A stretch of DNA of 50,049 nt, from assembly GCF_018784445.1 (NCBI RefSeq), contig NZ_WQOH01000025.1, positions 49,410 to 99,458 on the forward strand, read 5' to 3'. The notes under the pieces were generated by a model. That model did no database searches and had not been told where the DNA came from. It saw only the letters and a program-made list of their open reading frames with translations. Shown here piece after piece: positions 8,070 through 16,259 of the stretch. Source of the stretch: Gemmiger formicilis. Lineage in GTDB: Bacteria > Bacillota > Clostridia > Oscillospirales > Ruminococcaceae. The position numbers were made by a program, and so were the translations under genes. The stretch's first letter is position 1; each line of letters starts with the position of its first letter.

Positions 8070-8113
8070 AACGAAAAGCACCTAAAAACTTATGTTCTTA
8101 GGTGCTTTTCGTT
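8070..8113 (-). terminator. Terminator of tRNA-Leu
   Basis: A perfect 16-bp inverted repeat (8070-8085 and 8098-8113) lies immediately downstream of the tRNA-Leu 3' end on the minus strand. The core AACGAAAAGC resembles the terminator at 6019-6058. Confidence 0.8.
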
Positions 8114-8115
8114 GG

Positions 8116-8199
8116 TGCGGATGAAGGGATTTGAACCCACACTCTTTTAAGGGAACTAGAACCTGAATCTAGCGCGTCTGCCAGTTCCGCCACATCCGC
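8116..8199 (-). tRNA. tRNA-Leu (anticodon CAG)
   Basis: On the minus strand the sequence folds as a class II tRNA: acceptor GCGGATG / CATCCGC, A discriminator, anticodon stem CTAGA/TCTAG with loop TTCAGGT (anticodon CAG), a long variable arm typical of leucine, and T-loop GTTCAAATC. CCA is encoded at 8113-8115. It decodes CUG, a frequent leucine codon in this G+C-rich genome. Its last 20 bases are duplicated at 6147-6166. Confidence 0.95.
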
Positions 8200-8236
8200 A
8201 TATTCTGTTGGCCGCCGTGTTCCGGCGACGTGTATT

Positions 8237-8265
8237 ATTATAGCCAAACACCACGTAAATGTCAA
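8237..8265 (-). promoter_or_regulatory. Promoter of tRNA-Leu
   Basis: On the minus strand TTGACA (8260-8265), a 17-nt spacer and TATAAT (8237-8242) form a consensus sigma-A promoter about 38 nt before the tRNA 5' end. Confidence 0.85.
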
Positions 8266-8356
8266 GCATTTTCGGCAAAAAAATCAAAATTTTTTTATAT
8301 TTTTGTGAACAACTGCAAAATTAACGTAAAATCGTCAAAACAAAACGTGCTGCCGC

Positions 8357-8384
8357 TTGCTTTTGCGCCATAACCTGTTATAAT
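8357..8384 (+). promoter_or_regulatory. Predicted promoter of the DUF975 gene
   Basis: TTGCTT at 8357-8362, 16-nt spacer, TATAAT at 8379-8384, 30 nt before the start codon. Confidence 0.55.
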
Positions 8385-8414
8385 ATTAGCAATGACTAGG
8401 GAGGTGCGACACTT

Positions 8415-9179
8415 ATGTGGACACGTACACTTTTAAAAAATAACGCCAAGCAGGCACTCAAGGGGCGCTACTGGCGCAGTTTTTGGATCTGCCTGGCCCT
8501 CAGCATTGCAGGACTGGGCGGGGCAGGTGCCAGCAGCGGCAGTGCGGCGCGGCAGGCGGTGGATACCACGACGGGGGATACATCCTCGGTCTACGACATC
8601 CTCAGCGGCATCCCGGGCAGTATGCTCATGGCGTTGGCCGTCGGCGCACTTATCGGTGCGGTCATCGGTATCTGTTGGGCGCTGTTCGTGCTGTACCCGC
8701 TCAACGTGGGCCGCTGCCGCTATTTTATGGAGAGCCGCCAATCCCTGACCCCGGCCTCCACTGTCGTCAGCACCTTCCGCCGCCCCTACGGCAACCCTAT
8801 CGTGGTGCAGCTGCTCACCAATTTAAAAGTCACGCTGGGCTACATCCTGCTCATCGTGCCGGGCGTCTACTGGTCGTACTGCTATGCGCTTGTGCCTTAC
8901 CTGCTGGCTGAAAATCCCTACATGACCGCCACCCGCGCCATGGAGCTGAGCAAGGAAATGATGGAAGGTGAAAAGTGGAACTACTTCGTCCTGCAGCTGT
9001 CCTTCTTTGGCTGGCTGCTGCTCTGCGCGTTCACCCTCGGCATTGGCGGTTTCTTCCTGGAGCCGTATATGCAGGCCACCTACGCCGAGTTTTATGCCGC
9101 CATGCGCAGCAAGGCCCTTGCCACGGGTATGTCCACCACCGATGAACTGGGCGGCTTTGTGCGCCATGATACCTTTTAA
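8415..9179 (+). CDS. DUF975 family integral membrane protein
   Basis: A 254-residue membrane protein. The opening MWTRTLLKNNAKQALKGRYW is the hallmark of the DUF975 family of Firmicutes, which has no established function. At least four hydrophobic segments follow, near residues 22-40, 72-98, 135-160 and 195-220, including an IVPGVYWSYCYALVPY loop of a type shared with related membrane families. A strong ribosome binding site (AGGGAGGTG) precedes the ATG. It has its own promoter and terminator, so it appears to be a single-gene unit unrelated to the ABC operon downstream. Confidence 0.8.
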   Translation: MWTRTLLKNNAKQALKGRYWRSFWICLALSIAGLGGAGASSGSAARQAVDTTTGDTSSVYDILSGIPGSMLMALAVGALIGAVIGICWALFVLYPLNVGRCRYFMESRQSLTPASTVVSTFRRPYGNPIVVQLLTNLKVTLGYILLIVPGVYWSYCYALVPYLLAENPYMTATRAMELSKEMMEGEKWNYFVLQLSFFGWLLLCAFTLGIGGFFLEPYMQATYAEFYAAMRSKALATGMSTTDELGGFVRHDTF

Positions 9180-9196
9180 ATAGAACTATGCTATAC

Positions 9197-9239
9197 CGCC
9201 GCAGGAACGGGCCGAAAAACCGTTTCTGCGGCGCTTTTT
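9197..9239 (+). terminator. Terminator of the DUF975 gene
   Basis: CGCCGCAGGAACGG pairs with CCGTTTCTGCGGCG (one G-U) and is followed by CTTTTTG. Confidence 0.8.
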
Positions 9240-9347
9240 GTCGGAAGGGGGCACAAGGTTTCACACATCTTCAAACCATTATCGCAAAATTATCACATTT
9301 TAAAAGTATAATAGAGGCAACCAATGTGAAAAGGGAGTGTGCGCACT

Positions 9348-10361
9348 TTGATCGAAGTAGAGCATCTGACAAAGCGCTACGGCGGCCACACAGCGGTGGA
9401 TGATATCAGTTTCACCGTCGAGGATGGCTGCATCTACGGCTTGCTCGGCCCCAACGGCGCGGGCAAGTCTACCACCATGAATATCATCACCGGCTACATT
9501 TCCGCCACCGACGGCACGGTGAAAATCGACGGCCACGACATTGCCGATGAACCTGCCGCCGCGAAAGCCTGCATCGGCTACCTGCCGGAGCTGCCGCCGC
9601 TGTACCAGGATATGACCGTGCAGGAATATCTGCTGTTTGTGGCCGAGCTGAAAGGCACCCACAAGAAAGCCGACCGCGCCGCCGCGGTGGAAAAGTCCGC
9701 CGCCCGCGCGGGCTTGCAGGGGATGGAGCACCGCCTCATCCGCAACCTGTCCAAGGGCTACCGCCAGCGCGTGGGCATTGCCGCCGCGCTGCTGGGCACG
9801 CCGAAAGTCATCATACTTGACGAGCCAACCGTCGGTCTGGATCCGGCGCAGATGATCGAGATCCGCTCCCTCATCCGCGACCTGGGCAAGACCCACACGG
9901 TCATTTTGTCCAGCCATATTTTGAGCGAGGTCCAGTCTGTCTGTGACCGGGTTCTCATCATTGCCCACGGCAAGCTGGTGGCCCAGGGTACGCCGGAGGA
10001 ACTGGCCGCCCAGCTGACCGCGAAGGGAACCATCACCGCCACGGCTCAGGGCAGCCGCGATGCCGTTGTGGCCGCTGCATCCGCTGTGCCCGGCCTGACC
10101 GATGTAAAAGTCACCGACGAAAAGGGCGGCGAGGTCAGCTTTACCGCCGTCAGCACTGCGGGAACAGACCTGCGCGGTGCACTCAGCCTGGCGCTGGCCC
10201 AGGCGGGTTGCCCGGTGCTGAGTCTGAGCGCCGAAACCATGAGCCTGGAGGATGTGTTCCTGCAGCTGACCGAAGCCCCGGACGCGGCAGGGGAGACGCC
10301 CCCCGCACCCGAGACGCAAACCGAGGAAAAGGAGGCAAACGGCGATGACAGCGATCTTTAA
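9348..10361 (+). CDS. ABC transporter ATP-binding protein, Gld-type exporter
   Basis: A 337-residue ABC ATPase that would power the membrane protein encoded next. Walker A is GPNGAGKS (residues 34-41), the signature loop reads LSKGYRQRV rather than LSGGQ, Walker B is VIILDEP and the H-loop follows in SSHILSE. A roughly 100-residue C-terminal extension ends in an acidic tail. I prefer the TTG at 9348, 10 nt behind GGGAG, over the GTG at 9339, which would touch the ribosome binding site. A TATAAT is at 9307-9312. It overlaps the permease gene by 17 nt. The set (ATPase, permease, GldG-like, DUF4340) is the arrangement of gliding-type exporters; the substrate is unknown. Confidence 0.88.
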   Translation: MIEVEHLTKRYGGHTAVDDISFTVEDGCIYGLLGPNGAGKSTTMNIITGYISATDGTVKIDGHDIADEPAAAKACIGYLPELPPLYQDMTVQEYLLFVAELKGTHKKADRAAAVEKSAARAGLQGMEHRLIRNLSKGYRQRVGIAAALLGTPKVIILDEPTVGLDPAQMIEIRSLIRDLGKTHTVILSSHILSEVQSVCDRVLIIAHGKLVAQGTPEELAAQLTAKGTITATAQGSRDAVVAAASAVPGLTDVKVTDEKGGEVSFTAVSTAGTDLRGALSLALAQAGCPVLSLSAETMSLEDVFLQLTEAPDAAGETPPAPETQTEEKEANGDDSDL

Positions 10362-11208
10362 GCGTGAGGTCAAAAGTTACTTTACCGGCATGATCGGCTG
10401 GGTCATAGCGGCGGTCAGTCTGTTCTTTTTGGGACTGTACTACACGAACCGCAACCTGCTCTACGCCTCGTCGGATTTCGCGTCAGTACTCTACACCATG
10501 ACGATGATCTTGCTCTTCCTGCTGCCGGCCATCAGCATGCGCAGCTTTGCTGAGGAACGCAAGAATAAGACCGACCAGCTGCTTCTGACCAGCCCGGTCA
10601 GTATCCCGGCCATCGTGGCGGGCAAATTTCTGGCCGAGGTCGCCGTGTTTGCCATCCCACTGACGGCGGCGGTGCTCATGCCGCTGATTTTAAAAGCCTT
10701 CGGTACGGTATCACTGGTGGCGGCGTACAGCGCCCTGCTGGGCTATGTCCTGCTGGGCGCGGCCTGCCTGGCCGTGGGTACTTGGATTTCGGCTTTGACC
10801 GAGAACCAGATTCTCGCCTACCTTGCCACCTTCGGTGCGCTGCTCGTCGCTTATCTGATGAACGGTATCAAAACGATGTTCACCACCGGCAACCTGCTGG
10901 CGTTCCTCGTGTTCACCGTGGTGCTGCTGATTGCGGCCATCCTCGTGGGCGTCATCTGCAAGCGGCTGACGGCAGGCGCTGCGGTGTTCTGCGTCGGCGC
11001 GGTCGTGCTGTTCATCCTGTTCCAGCTGCGCCCAGCGTGGCTGCTGGCGGCCTTCAACGCCGTACTGTCGGCGCTGGCCCTGTTTGAACCCTTTGCGGAC
11101 ATCGTGGGCGGTATGTTCAGCATCCCGGCCATTGCCTACTATCTGTCCGTGATTGGGCTGTTCCTCTTTTTGACCGGGCAGGCGCTGGAACGCCGCCGCT
11201 GGAACTAA
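10345..11208 (+). CDS. ABC-2 type permease, GldF-like
   Basis: A 287-residue membrane protein with six hydrophobic segments. It begins MTAIFKREVKSYFTGMIGWV, the usual start of GldF/ABC-2 permeases, and contains the cytoplasmic ISMRSFAEERKNKTDQLLLT loop typical of them. It overlaps the ATPase gene by 17 nt and is followed 15 nt later by the GldG-like gene, so all are cotranscribed. With the ATPase it should form the exporter channel in the cytoplasmic membrane. Confidence 0.85.
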   Translation: MTAIFKREVKSYFTGMIGWVIAAVSLFFLGLYYTNRNLLYASSDFASVLYTMTMILLFLLPAISMRSFAEERKNKTDQLLLTSPVSIPAIVAGKFLAEVAVFAIPLTAAVLMPLILKAFGTVSLVAAYSALLGYVLLGAACLAVGTWISALTENQILAYLATFGALLVAYLMNGIKTMFTTGNLLAFLVFTVVLLIAAILVGVICKRLTAGAAVFCVGAVVLFILFQLRPAWLLAAFNAVLSALALFEPFADIVGGMFSIPAIAYYLSVIGLFLFLTGQALERRRWN

Positions 11209-11223
11209 GGGAGGTGCCGCACA

Positions 11224-12648
11224 ATGAAAAAACCAAATCTGAAACTCCCGCAGGGCGGCAGCAAACGCGCCCTGCACAGCGGCCTGTACGCAAGCGTGCT
11301 GGCCGCCGTGGCGCTGGTCGTGGTCATTCTGCTCAACCTGGTTATCCGCGCCCTGCCCACCAAATACACCCAGTACGATATTTCTACGACCTCGCTGTTT
11401 ACCTTGAGTGAGACGACCGAGAACCTGCTGCATGAGCTGAACGCCGACGTGACGGCCTACTACCTGGCCGAGAGCGGGCAGGAGGACGACAACATCACCC
11501 GCCTGCTGGACCGCTATGCGGGCGAGAGCAGCCATTTCAGCTGGCAACAGCGCGACCCGGTGCTTTACCCGACCTTCGCCCAGCAGTACGATGGGGCCTC
11601 CACCGGCAGTGTCGTCCTCGTCAGCGGCGACAACAGCGATGTGCTGTCCTATAACGATATGTACGAGTTGGATCTGGAGAGTTACTACTCCACCGGCAGC
11701 GCCAATTACAGCTTCCAGGCGGAAAACGCCATTACCTCCGGCATTGCCAAGGTCACGCGGGAGACGTCCTACCAGCTGTACGAGCTGACCGGCCACGGCG
11801 AGGCGGCCCTGTCCGGCGACTTTACCGACACGCTGAACAACGCGGGCGTCACCACTGCCGAGCTGAACCTGACCACGGCGGGCAGTATCCCGGCGGATGC
11901 CGCTGCGGTGCTCATCAATGCGCCCGGGGCCGACCTGACCGACGCAGAAACAACGATTTTGACTGACTACGCTGCAAACGGCGGCAAGCTGTTTGTGGCC
12001 ACCGACTTTACCACCGACACGGCCAACCTGGACACGTTGCTGGCCGCCTGCGGCATGGCCCGCCAGCCGGGTCTTTTGATCGAGACGGACACCGACCACT
12101 ACCCCTATGGCTACCCTCAGACCTACCTGCTGCCCACGCTGGCCAGCAACGAAATTACGGCGGGTGTGTCCCAGAATATGATGGTCTACACCCCCATCGC
12201 CCAGGGCATCACCACCGATGCGGACAGCGAATTCAGCTTTACCGATCTGCTGACCACCGGCGACGCAGCCTACTCGATGGAGAACTACGCTACCGCCGAG
12301 ACCGCCCGGAAAGCCGACACCGACCCTGAGGGCACCTTTGCTGTGGCCGTGGCGGCGGAGAACGTCACCACTGGCGCACGGGTCGTCTGGGTCAACTGCC
12401 CGAACCTGTTGCTGTCCAATATCAACCAGGCCGTCTCCGGCGGCAACGCGCAGTTTCTGGGCAGCGTCGTCAACTGGATGAATGGCGAACAGACGACCGC
12501 CGTCATCAGCGCTAAGAGCATGAGCGCGGCCTCGCTGAGCGTGCCGACCTCGGCCGCACTGCCGCTGGGCGTGCTGTTTACGCTGGTGCTGCCCATCATC
12601 TGCTTGATTGCGGGTGCGGTGGTTTGCGTCGTGCGCCGCCGCAGATAA
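11224..12648 (+). CDS. GldG-like ABC-transporter auxiliary protein
   Basis: A 474-residue protein with one hydrophobic helix near residues 22-44, a large extracytoplasmic part and a second helix near 446-468 followed by an Arg-rich tail. After the first helix come YDISTTSLFTLSETTENLL and LNADVTAYYLA, which match the GldG / intraflagellar-transport-52-like domain. GGAGGTG precedes the ATG. Such proteins sit beside GldA/GldF-type ABC exporters; their exact role is not known. The order in the operon supports a three-part membrane complex with the upstream ATPase and permease. Confidence 0.82.
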   Translation: MKKPNLKLPQGGSKRALHSGLYASVLAAVALVVVILLNLVIRALPTKYTQYDISTTSLFTLSETTENLLHELNADVTAYYLAESGQEDDNITRLLDRYAGESSHFSWQQRDPVLYPTFAQQYDGASTGSVVLVSGDNSDVLSYNDMYELDLESYYSTGSANYSFQAENAITSGIAKVTRETSYQLYELTGHGEAALSGDFTDTLNNAGVTTAELNLTTAGSIPADAAAVLINAPGADLTDAETTILTDYAANGGKLFVATDFTTDTANLDTLLAACGMARQPGLLIETDTDHYPYGYPQTYLLPTLASNEITAGVSQNMMVYTPIAQGITTDADSEFSFTDLLTTGDAAYSMENYATAETARKADTDPEGTFAVAVAAENVTTGARVVWVNCPNLLLSNINQAVSGGNAQFLGSVVNWMNGEQTTAVISAKSMSAASLSVPTSAALPLGVLFTLVLPIICLIAGAVVCVVRRRR

Positions 12649-12657
12649 GGAGCCGCC

Positions 12658-13674
12658 ATGAAAAACACAAAAAAGATGCTGCCGCTGGTGGTGCTGGTCA
12701 TTGTCATGGCGGTGCTGGTCGTGCTGCTGGCCGTATTGCAGCGCGGGGACGATACCACCGACGCGACGCTGCCGCTGTGCAGCTTTGCGGTGGAGGATAT
12801 CGACCGTCTGGCCTACGCGGGCAACAACCAGGATGTGACGCTGGTCAAAAACAGCTCCGGCGACTGGATGCTGGAATCCGACCCAACATTGCCGCTGGAC
12901 CAGACGAAAACCGCCAGCCTTGTAGAGAGTTACGCCAACCTGACCGCCCAGCGCAAGCTGGAGGGCAGTGACCTGACCGACCTGCCCGAAAAGAGCGCTA
13001 CCCCCCAGATGACCATTGCCATCGGCGCGGGAGAGGAGAGCGTCAGCCTGACCGTTGACCAGCTGAACAGTGTGGCCGATGTCTATTACGTCTACGACGA
13101 TACCGGCGCGGCCTACACGGTCAAACGCAGCGATTTGGCTACCTTGAGCAAATCTGCCCGTGACCTGTACAAGGCCCAGACACTGACCGACAAGACGCTG
13201 GATGATGTGGTGTCGATGCAGATGAATGACCTGGACTTCACCCAGACTGACGGCAGCTGGACGCTGACCAACGATGCGGGCTACGCACTGAACCAAAGCA
13301 GTGTCAAAAAGATGGCCAACACGATCTTACAGATGCAGACGGCATGGACCATCACGACGCCAGACGCAGACAGCGCCTACGGCCTGGATGACCCGGACGT
13401 GACCGCAACGCTGACCTTTACCGACGGCACAAGCCTGACGGTGCGGTTTGGCACGGAGGCCACCGACACCACCGACAGCCTGTGCTACCTTGCCAGCGAC
13501 GCCGCGCCTACCGTGGTGTATGAGGTAAACGCCGACCACAAGGCGGCTTTTGCTGTGACGAAGGAGACGCTGCATGATGCCACCGCCACCGCCGAGACGG
13601 CAGCGACCACCGACGTGGTAGCCCAGTACCCGGTAGGCGGCGAGAACGACTACGCCGCCAGCCTGCCGGACTAA
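12658..13674 (+). CDS. DUF4340 domain membrane-anchored protein
   Basis: A 338-residue protein with an N-terminal membrane anchor (residues 7-26), then extracytoplasmic beta-rich repeats. Segments such as VTLVKNSSGDWML and FTQTDGSWTLTN are the two repeated DUF4340 units. The start follows the GldG-like gene by 9 nt with GGAG upstream. DUF4340 proteins regularly accompany Gld-type ABC operons, so it probably contacts the GldG-like protein outside the membrane; this is inferred from context. It is the last gene before a terminator. Confidence 0.8.
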   Translation: MKNTKKMLPLVVLVIVMAVLVVLLAVLQRGDDTTDATLPLCSFAVEDIDRLAYAGNNQDVTLVKNSSGDWMLESDPTLPLDQTKTASLVESYANLTAQRKLEGSDLTDLPEKSATPQMTIAIGAGEESVSLTVDQLNSVADVYYVYDDTGAAYTVKRSDLATLSKSARDLYKAQTLTDKTLDDVVSMQMNDLDFTQTDGSWTLTNDAGYALNQSSVKKMANTILQMQTAWTITTPDADSAYGLDDPDVTATLTFTDGTSLTVRFGTEATDTTDSLCYLASDAAPTVVYEVNADHKAAFAVTKETLHDATATAETAATTDVVAQYPVGGENDYAASLPD

Positions 13675-13681
13675 CAGATAC

Positions 13682-13714
13682 AAAAGAGAGGGAGATGCTG
13701 TCCCTCTCTTTTTT
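13682..13714 (+). terminator. Terminator of the Gld-type ABC operon
   Basis: AAAAGAGAGGGA pairs with TCCCTCTCTTTT around GATGCTG, followed by TT. Confidence 0.85.
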
Positions 13715-13715
13715 C

Positions 13716-13744
13716 TTGCCCCGGCAGAGGAAATATGCTACTAT
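13716..13744 (+). promoter_or_regulatory. Predicted promoter of the GH3 lipoprotein gene
   Basis: TTGCCC at 13716-13721, 17-nt spacer, TACTAT at 13739-13744. The 150-nt leader that follows is filled with repeat sequence. Confidence 0.5.
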
Positions 13745-13764
13745 ACATATAAGGTAGTGCCATT

Positions 13765-13860
13765 GCAGGGGCCGGGTATGCCCGGCCCGCACGTGTAAGG
13801 AAGATGCCCATTTATCCGTTGATTTGCAGGGGGGACGCCTCGCCCCGCCGCACCTTCCCA
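13765..13860. repeat. Intergenic palindromic repeats, GGGGCCGGG(C/T)ATGCCCGGCCC family
   Basis: GGGGCCGGGTATGCCCGGCCC at about 13768-13788 and a second GC-rich unit (GGGGGGACGCCTCGCCCCGCC) near 13829-13850. The first recurs near 21790, 34404 and 41546. Confidence 0.7.
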
Positions 13861-13898
13861 CAGCCGCCCCCTCGAAAACCGAAAGGAGAACTCTGCCC

Positions 13899-15041
13899 AT
13901 GAAAACCCTCCTTCCTATCCTTGCTGTTCTTCTCCTTACCGCTTGTGCCTCCGCCCCGGCCTCCACGGCCACCCCCGCGCCAACAGAAACCCCCGCCTCC
14001 ACGGCCGCAACCCTGACCCTCGAACAAAAAGTCGGTCAGCTTTTCATTGTCCGGCCGGACGCCCTCGATTTGACCCTCTCCCAGGAGACCATTGACGATC
14101 CCAGGGCCGACGGTGTGACCCAAGTGACCGACGCCATGCGGGAGACACTGCAGCAATACCCGGTGGGCGGCATCTGCCAGTTTGGCAAAAATATCGAGTC
14201 ACCGTCCCAGCTGGCGCGCTTCAATAAAGACTTGCAGGCCGCCAGCGCCACGCCGCTGTTCATCACGGTGGATGAGGAGGGCGGCATGGTCGCGCGGCTG
14301 GCGAACAACGACGCCTTTGACCTGCCCCGCTATGCCAGTGCCGCCGCAGTGGGTGCATCGGGCGATCCTGAGAACGCCCGCGCTATGGGGCAGACCATCG
14401 GCGGGTACCTGAAAACCTACGGCTTCAATATGGACTTTGCGCCCGACGCTGACGTGAACACCAACCCCGATAACCCCATCATCGGAGAGCGTGCTTTCTC
14501 GTCGGATGCCGCCACCGCTGCCCAAATGGCCGCCGCTGCGGCGGAGGGCCTGCGGCAAAACGGCATCCTGCCCACGCTCAAGCATTTCCCCGGCCACGGC
14601 GACACTGCCGAGGACAGCCACACCGACCTGGCCGTGACCTACAAGACCCGCGAAGAACTGGAAAACTGCGAGCTGCTGCCCTTTGCGGCGGATACCGGCC
14701 TGCACGCTGTCATGGTGGGGCACATCGCCGCGCCGAACGTGATCGGCAGCGACACCCCCGCGACCCTCTCGGCGGAGCTGATTGCGATGATTCCCGACGC
14801 AGAGAACACGCTGATCGTCACCGACTCACTTTCGATGGACGCCATCACAAAAGCCTACACTCCCGGAGAGGCTGCCATTCAGGCCATCCAGGCGGGGTGT
14901 GATGTACTTTTGATGCCAAACTCCCTGCCGGAAGCCTACGATGCCGTCCTTGCCGCAGTGCAAAACGGCACGATATCCGAAGCCCGCCTTGACAAAAGCG
15001 TCAACAAAATCCTGCATTATAAACAACAATTTGCAGTGTAG
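13899..15041 (+). CDS. Glycoside hydrolase family 3 lipoprotein (beta-N-acetylhexosaminidase-like)
   Basis: A 380-residue exported lipoprotein: the signal peptide ends in the lipobox LLTAC (Cys16 or so), followed by a Pro/Thr/Ala-rich linker. The single catalytic domain is the GH3 N-domain, with KHFPGHGDT (residues 228-236) and VTDSLSMDA (Asp309 the likely nucleophile). No second GH3 domain is present, as in NagZ-type enzymes that cut GlcNAc from muropeptides. ATG 13899 is chosen for the GAAAGGAGAA site and because the signal peptide starts there. Likely role: peptidoglycan turnover or glycan degradation at the cell surface; the precise substrate is inferred. Confidence 0.85.
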   Translation: MKTLLPILAVLLLTACASAPASTATPAPTETPASTAATLTLEQKVGQLFIVRPDALDLTLSQETIDDPRADGVTQVTDAMRETLQQYPVGGICQFGKNIESPSQLARFNKDLQAASATPLFITVDEEGGMVARLANNDAFDLPRYASAAAVGASGDPENARAMGQTIGGYLKTYGFNMDFAPDADVNTNPDNPIIGERAFSSDAATAAQMAAAAAEGLRQNGILPTLKHFPGHGDTAEDSHTDLAVTYKTREELENCELLPFAADTGLHAVMVGHIAAPNVIGSDTPATLSAELIAMIPDAENTLIVTDSLSMDAITKAYTPGEAAIQAIQAGCDVLLMPNSLPEAYDAVLAAVQNGTISEARLDKSVNKILHYKQQFAV

Positions 15042-15064
15042 GGGCGGGGCTCTGCTCCGCCCGC
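15039..15064. repeat. Short palindromic repeat after the GH3 gene
   Basis: TAGGGGCGGGGCTCTGCTCCGCCC forms a short GC stem and overlaps the stop codon. It resembles other GTAGGGGC-type repeats in this window. A TATAAT follows at 15078-15083, ahead of the next gene. Confidence 0.5.
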
Positions 15065-15101
15065 ATCTGACGCACACTATAATGTATAAACGAGGTACCC
15101 T

Positions 15102-16154
15102 ATGTCCAACACCATCTGGGCCGTCGATGGCTCTTTTTTCGCTCAGCGCGTCTCGGGCATCCAGCGCTATTCCATTGAGCTGCTGGCCGCCCTGGATCGC
15201 ATTGTGCCGCCCGATTTTGTGGAGATCGTCACCCCGCAGGGCGTGACCACCCCGGCCTACCAGAACATCCGGGCCGTGCCTTTCGGCACCCGCCGGGGCC
15301 TTGCCTGGCAGCAGCTGGATTACCCTGAATATTTAAAGCAGCGCGGGGCTAAGGGCATTGCTACGTGCAACATTATTCCATGGTTCGGCTTCCGCGGCAT
15401 TGCAGTCGTTCACGATGTCTGCTACCGTGCCCGGCGTGATTTTTATACGTCCGGCCGCGACCGCCTGAGCGCCGCCTGGCACTGCCTGCAATACCGCCGC
15501 ATTGCCCAAAGGGCCGAGCGCATCATCACAGTGTCGGAGTTTTCCAAATCCGAAATTCACAAATATTACGGTGTGCCGCTGGAAAAAATGAACATCGTCT
15601 ACAACGCCTGGCAGCAGATGCAGCGCCTGACACCCGATGACGGCATTTTTGCCAAGCATCCGCAGCTGCAAAGGGGTGCGTACTATTTCAGCATGGCGAA
15701 CCTGCTGAAAAACAAAAACTTCCCCTGGGTGCTGCGCGCGGCCAAGGCAAAGCCCGACGCGGTATTTGCCATTGCGGGTGGCGGTAGCCTGGCCGCCGAG
15801 GCCGAGCGCCTGGGGCTGGCCGACCTGCCCAACGTGCTCTACCTCGGCTATGTCGCCGACGGTGAGGCCAAAGCGCTGATGGCCCACTGCAAAGCGTTCC
15901 TTTTCCCGACGCTCTACGAGGGGTTCGGTATCCCGCCATTGGAGGCCGTCGCCTGCGGTGCGCCTGAGATCATCGTCAGCGATACCCCCTGTATGCGCGA
16001 AGTCTACGGCGACTGCGCCGCCTATATTGATTTGAGCACCAACCCCGGCGATGTTTCTGCCGTCACCCCGCCCGCCGCCGCCCCTGCCGCTCTGCTGGAA
16101 AAATACAGCTGGGACAAAAGCGCTGCGAAACTGCTGGAAATCCTGCAAAAATAA
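15102..16154 (+). CDS. Glycosyltransferase, GT4-type (group 1)
   Basis: A 350-residue cytoplasmic GT-B fold enzyme. The N-half has the acceptor-side motif SGIQRYSIELLAAL; the C-half carries LYEGFGIPPLEAVACG, the E-x7-E donor-nucleotide motif of GT4 enzymes (Glu273 region). It would transfer a sugar, often mannose or glucose, from a nucleotide donor to a glycan or lipid acceptor. GAGGT precedes the ATG. It stands alone between a repeat and a strong terminator, so the neighbourhood does not reveal the acceptor. Confidence 0.85.
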   Translation: MSNTIWAVDGSFFAQRVSGIQRYSIELLAALDRIVPPDFVEIVTPQGVTTPAYQNIRAVPFGTRRGLAWQQLDYPEYLKQRGAKGIATCNIIPWFGFRGIAVVHDVCYRARRDFYTSGRDRLSAAWHCLQYRRIAQRAERIITVSEFSKSEIHKYYGVPLEKMNIVYNAWQQMQRLTPDDGIFAKHPQLQRGAYYFSMANLLKNKNFPWVLRAAKAKPDAVFAIAGGGSLAAEAERLGLADLPNVLYLGYVADGEAKALMAHCKAFLFPTLYEGFGIPPLEAVACGAPEIIVSDTPCMREVYGDCAAYIDLSTNPGDVSAVTPPAAAPAALLEKYSWDKSAAKLLEILQK

Positions 16155-16155
16155 A

Positions 16156-16259
16156 GCATAGGCAGTACCGTTACAAAGCGGCGCTGCCTATGCCGGGAGT
16201 ACTAGGAACAAGCCGGCCTGCGGATTGCACACCAAGCAATCCGCAGGCCGGCTTTTTTT
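16156..16259. terminator. Hairpin plus strong convergent terminator
   Basis: A 10-bp stem (16156-16165 with 16184-16193) is followed by a perfect 18-bp stem (16210-16227 with 16237-16254) and T7. The second stem separates the glycosyltransferase from the convergent comM-like gene, whose stop codon lies in the T-run. Confidence 0.85.

Noticed and set aside
7956-8150. Plus-strand ORF ending in VRMKGFEPTLF
   Set aside because: Its C-terminus is the antisense of tRNA-Leu and its terminator; no ribosome binding site or protein-like composition.
10711-13296. 861-aa minus-strand ORF
   Set aside because: It is antisense to the GldG-like and DUF4340 genes, with Gln/His/Arg-rich composition typical of high G+C shadows.
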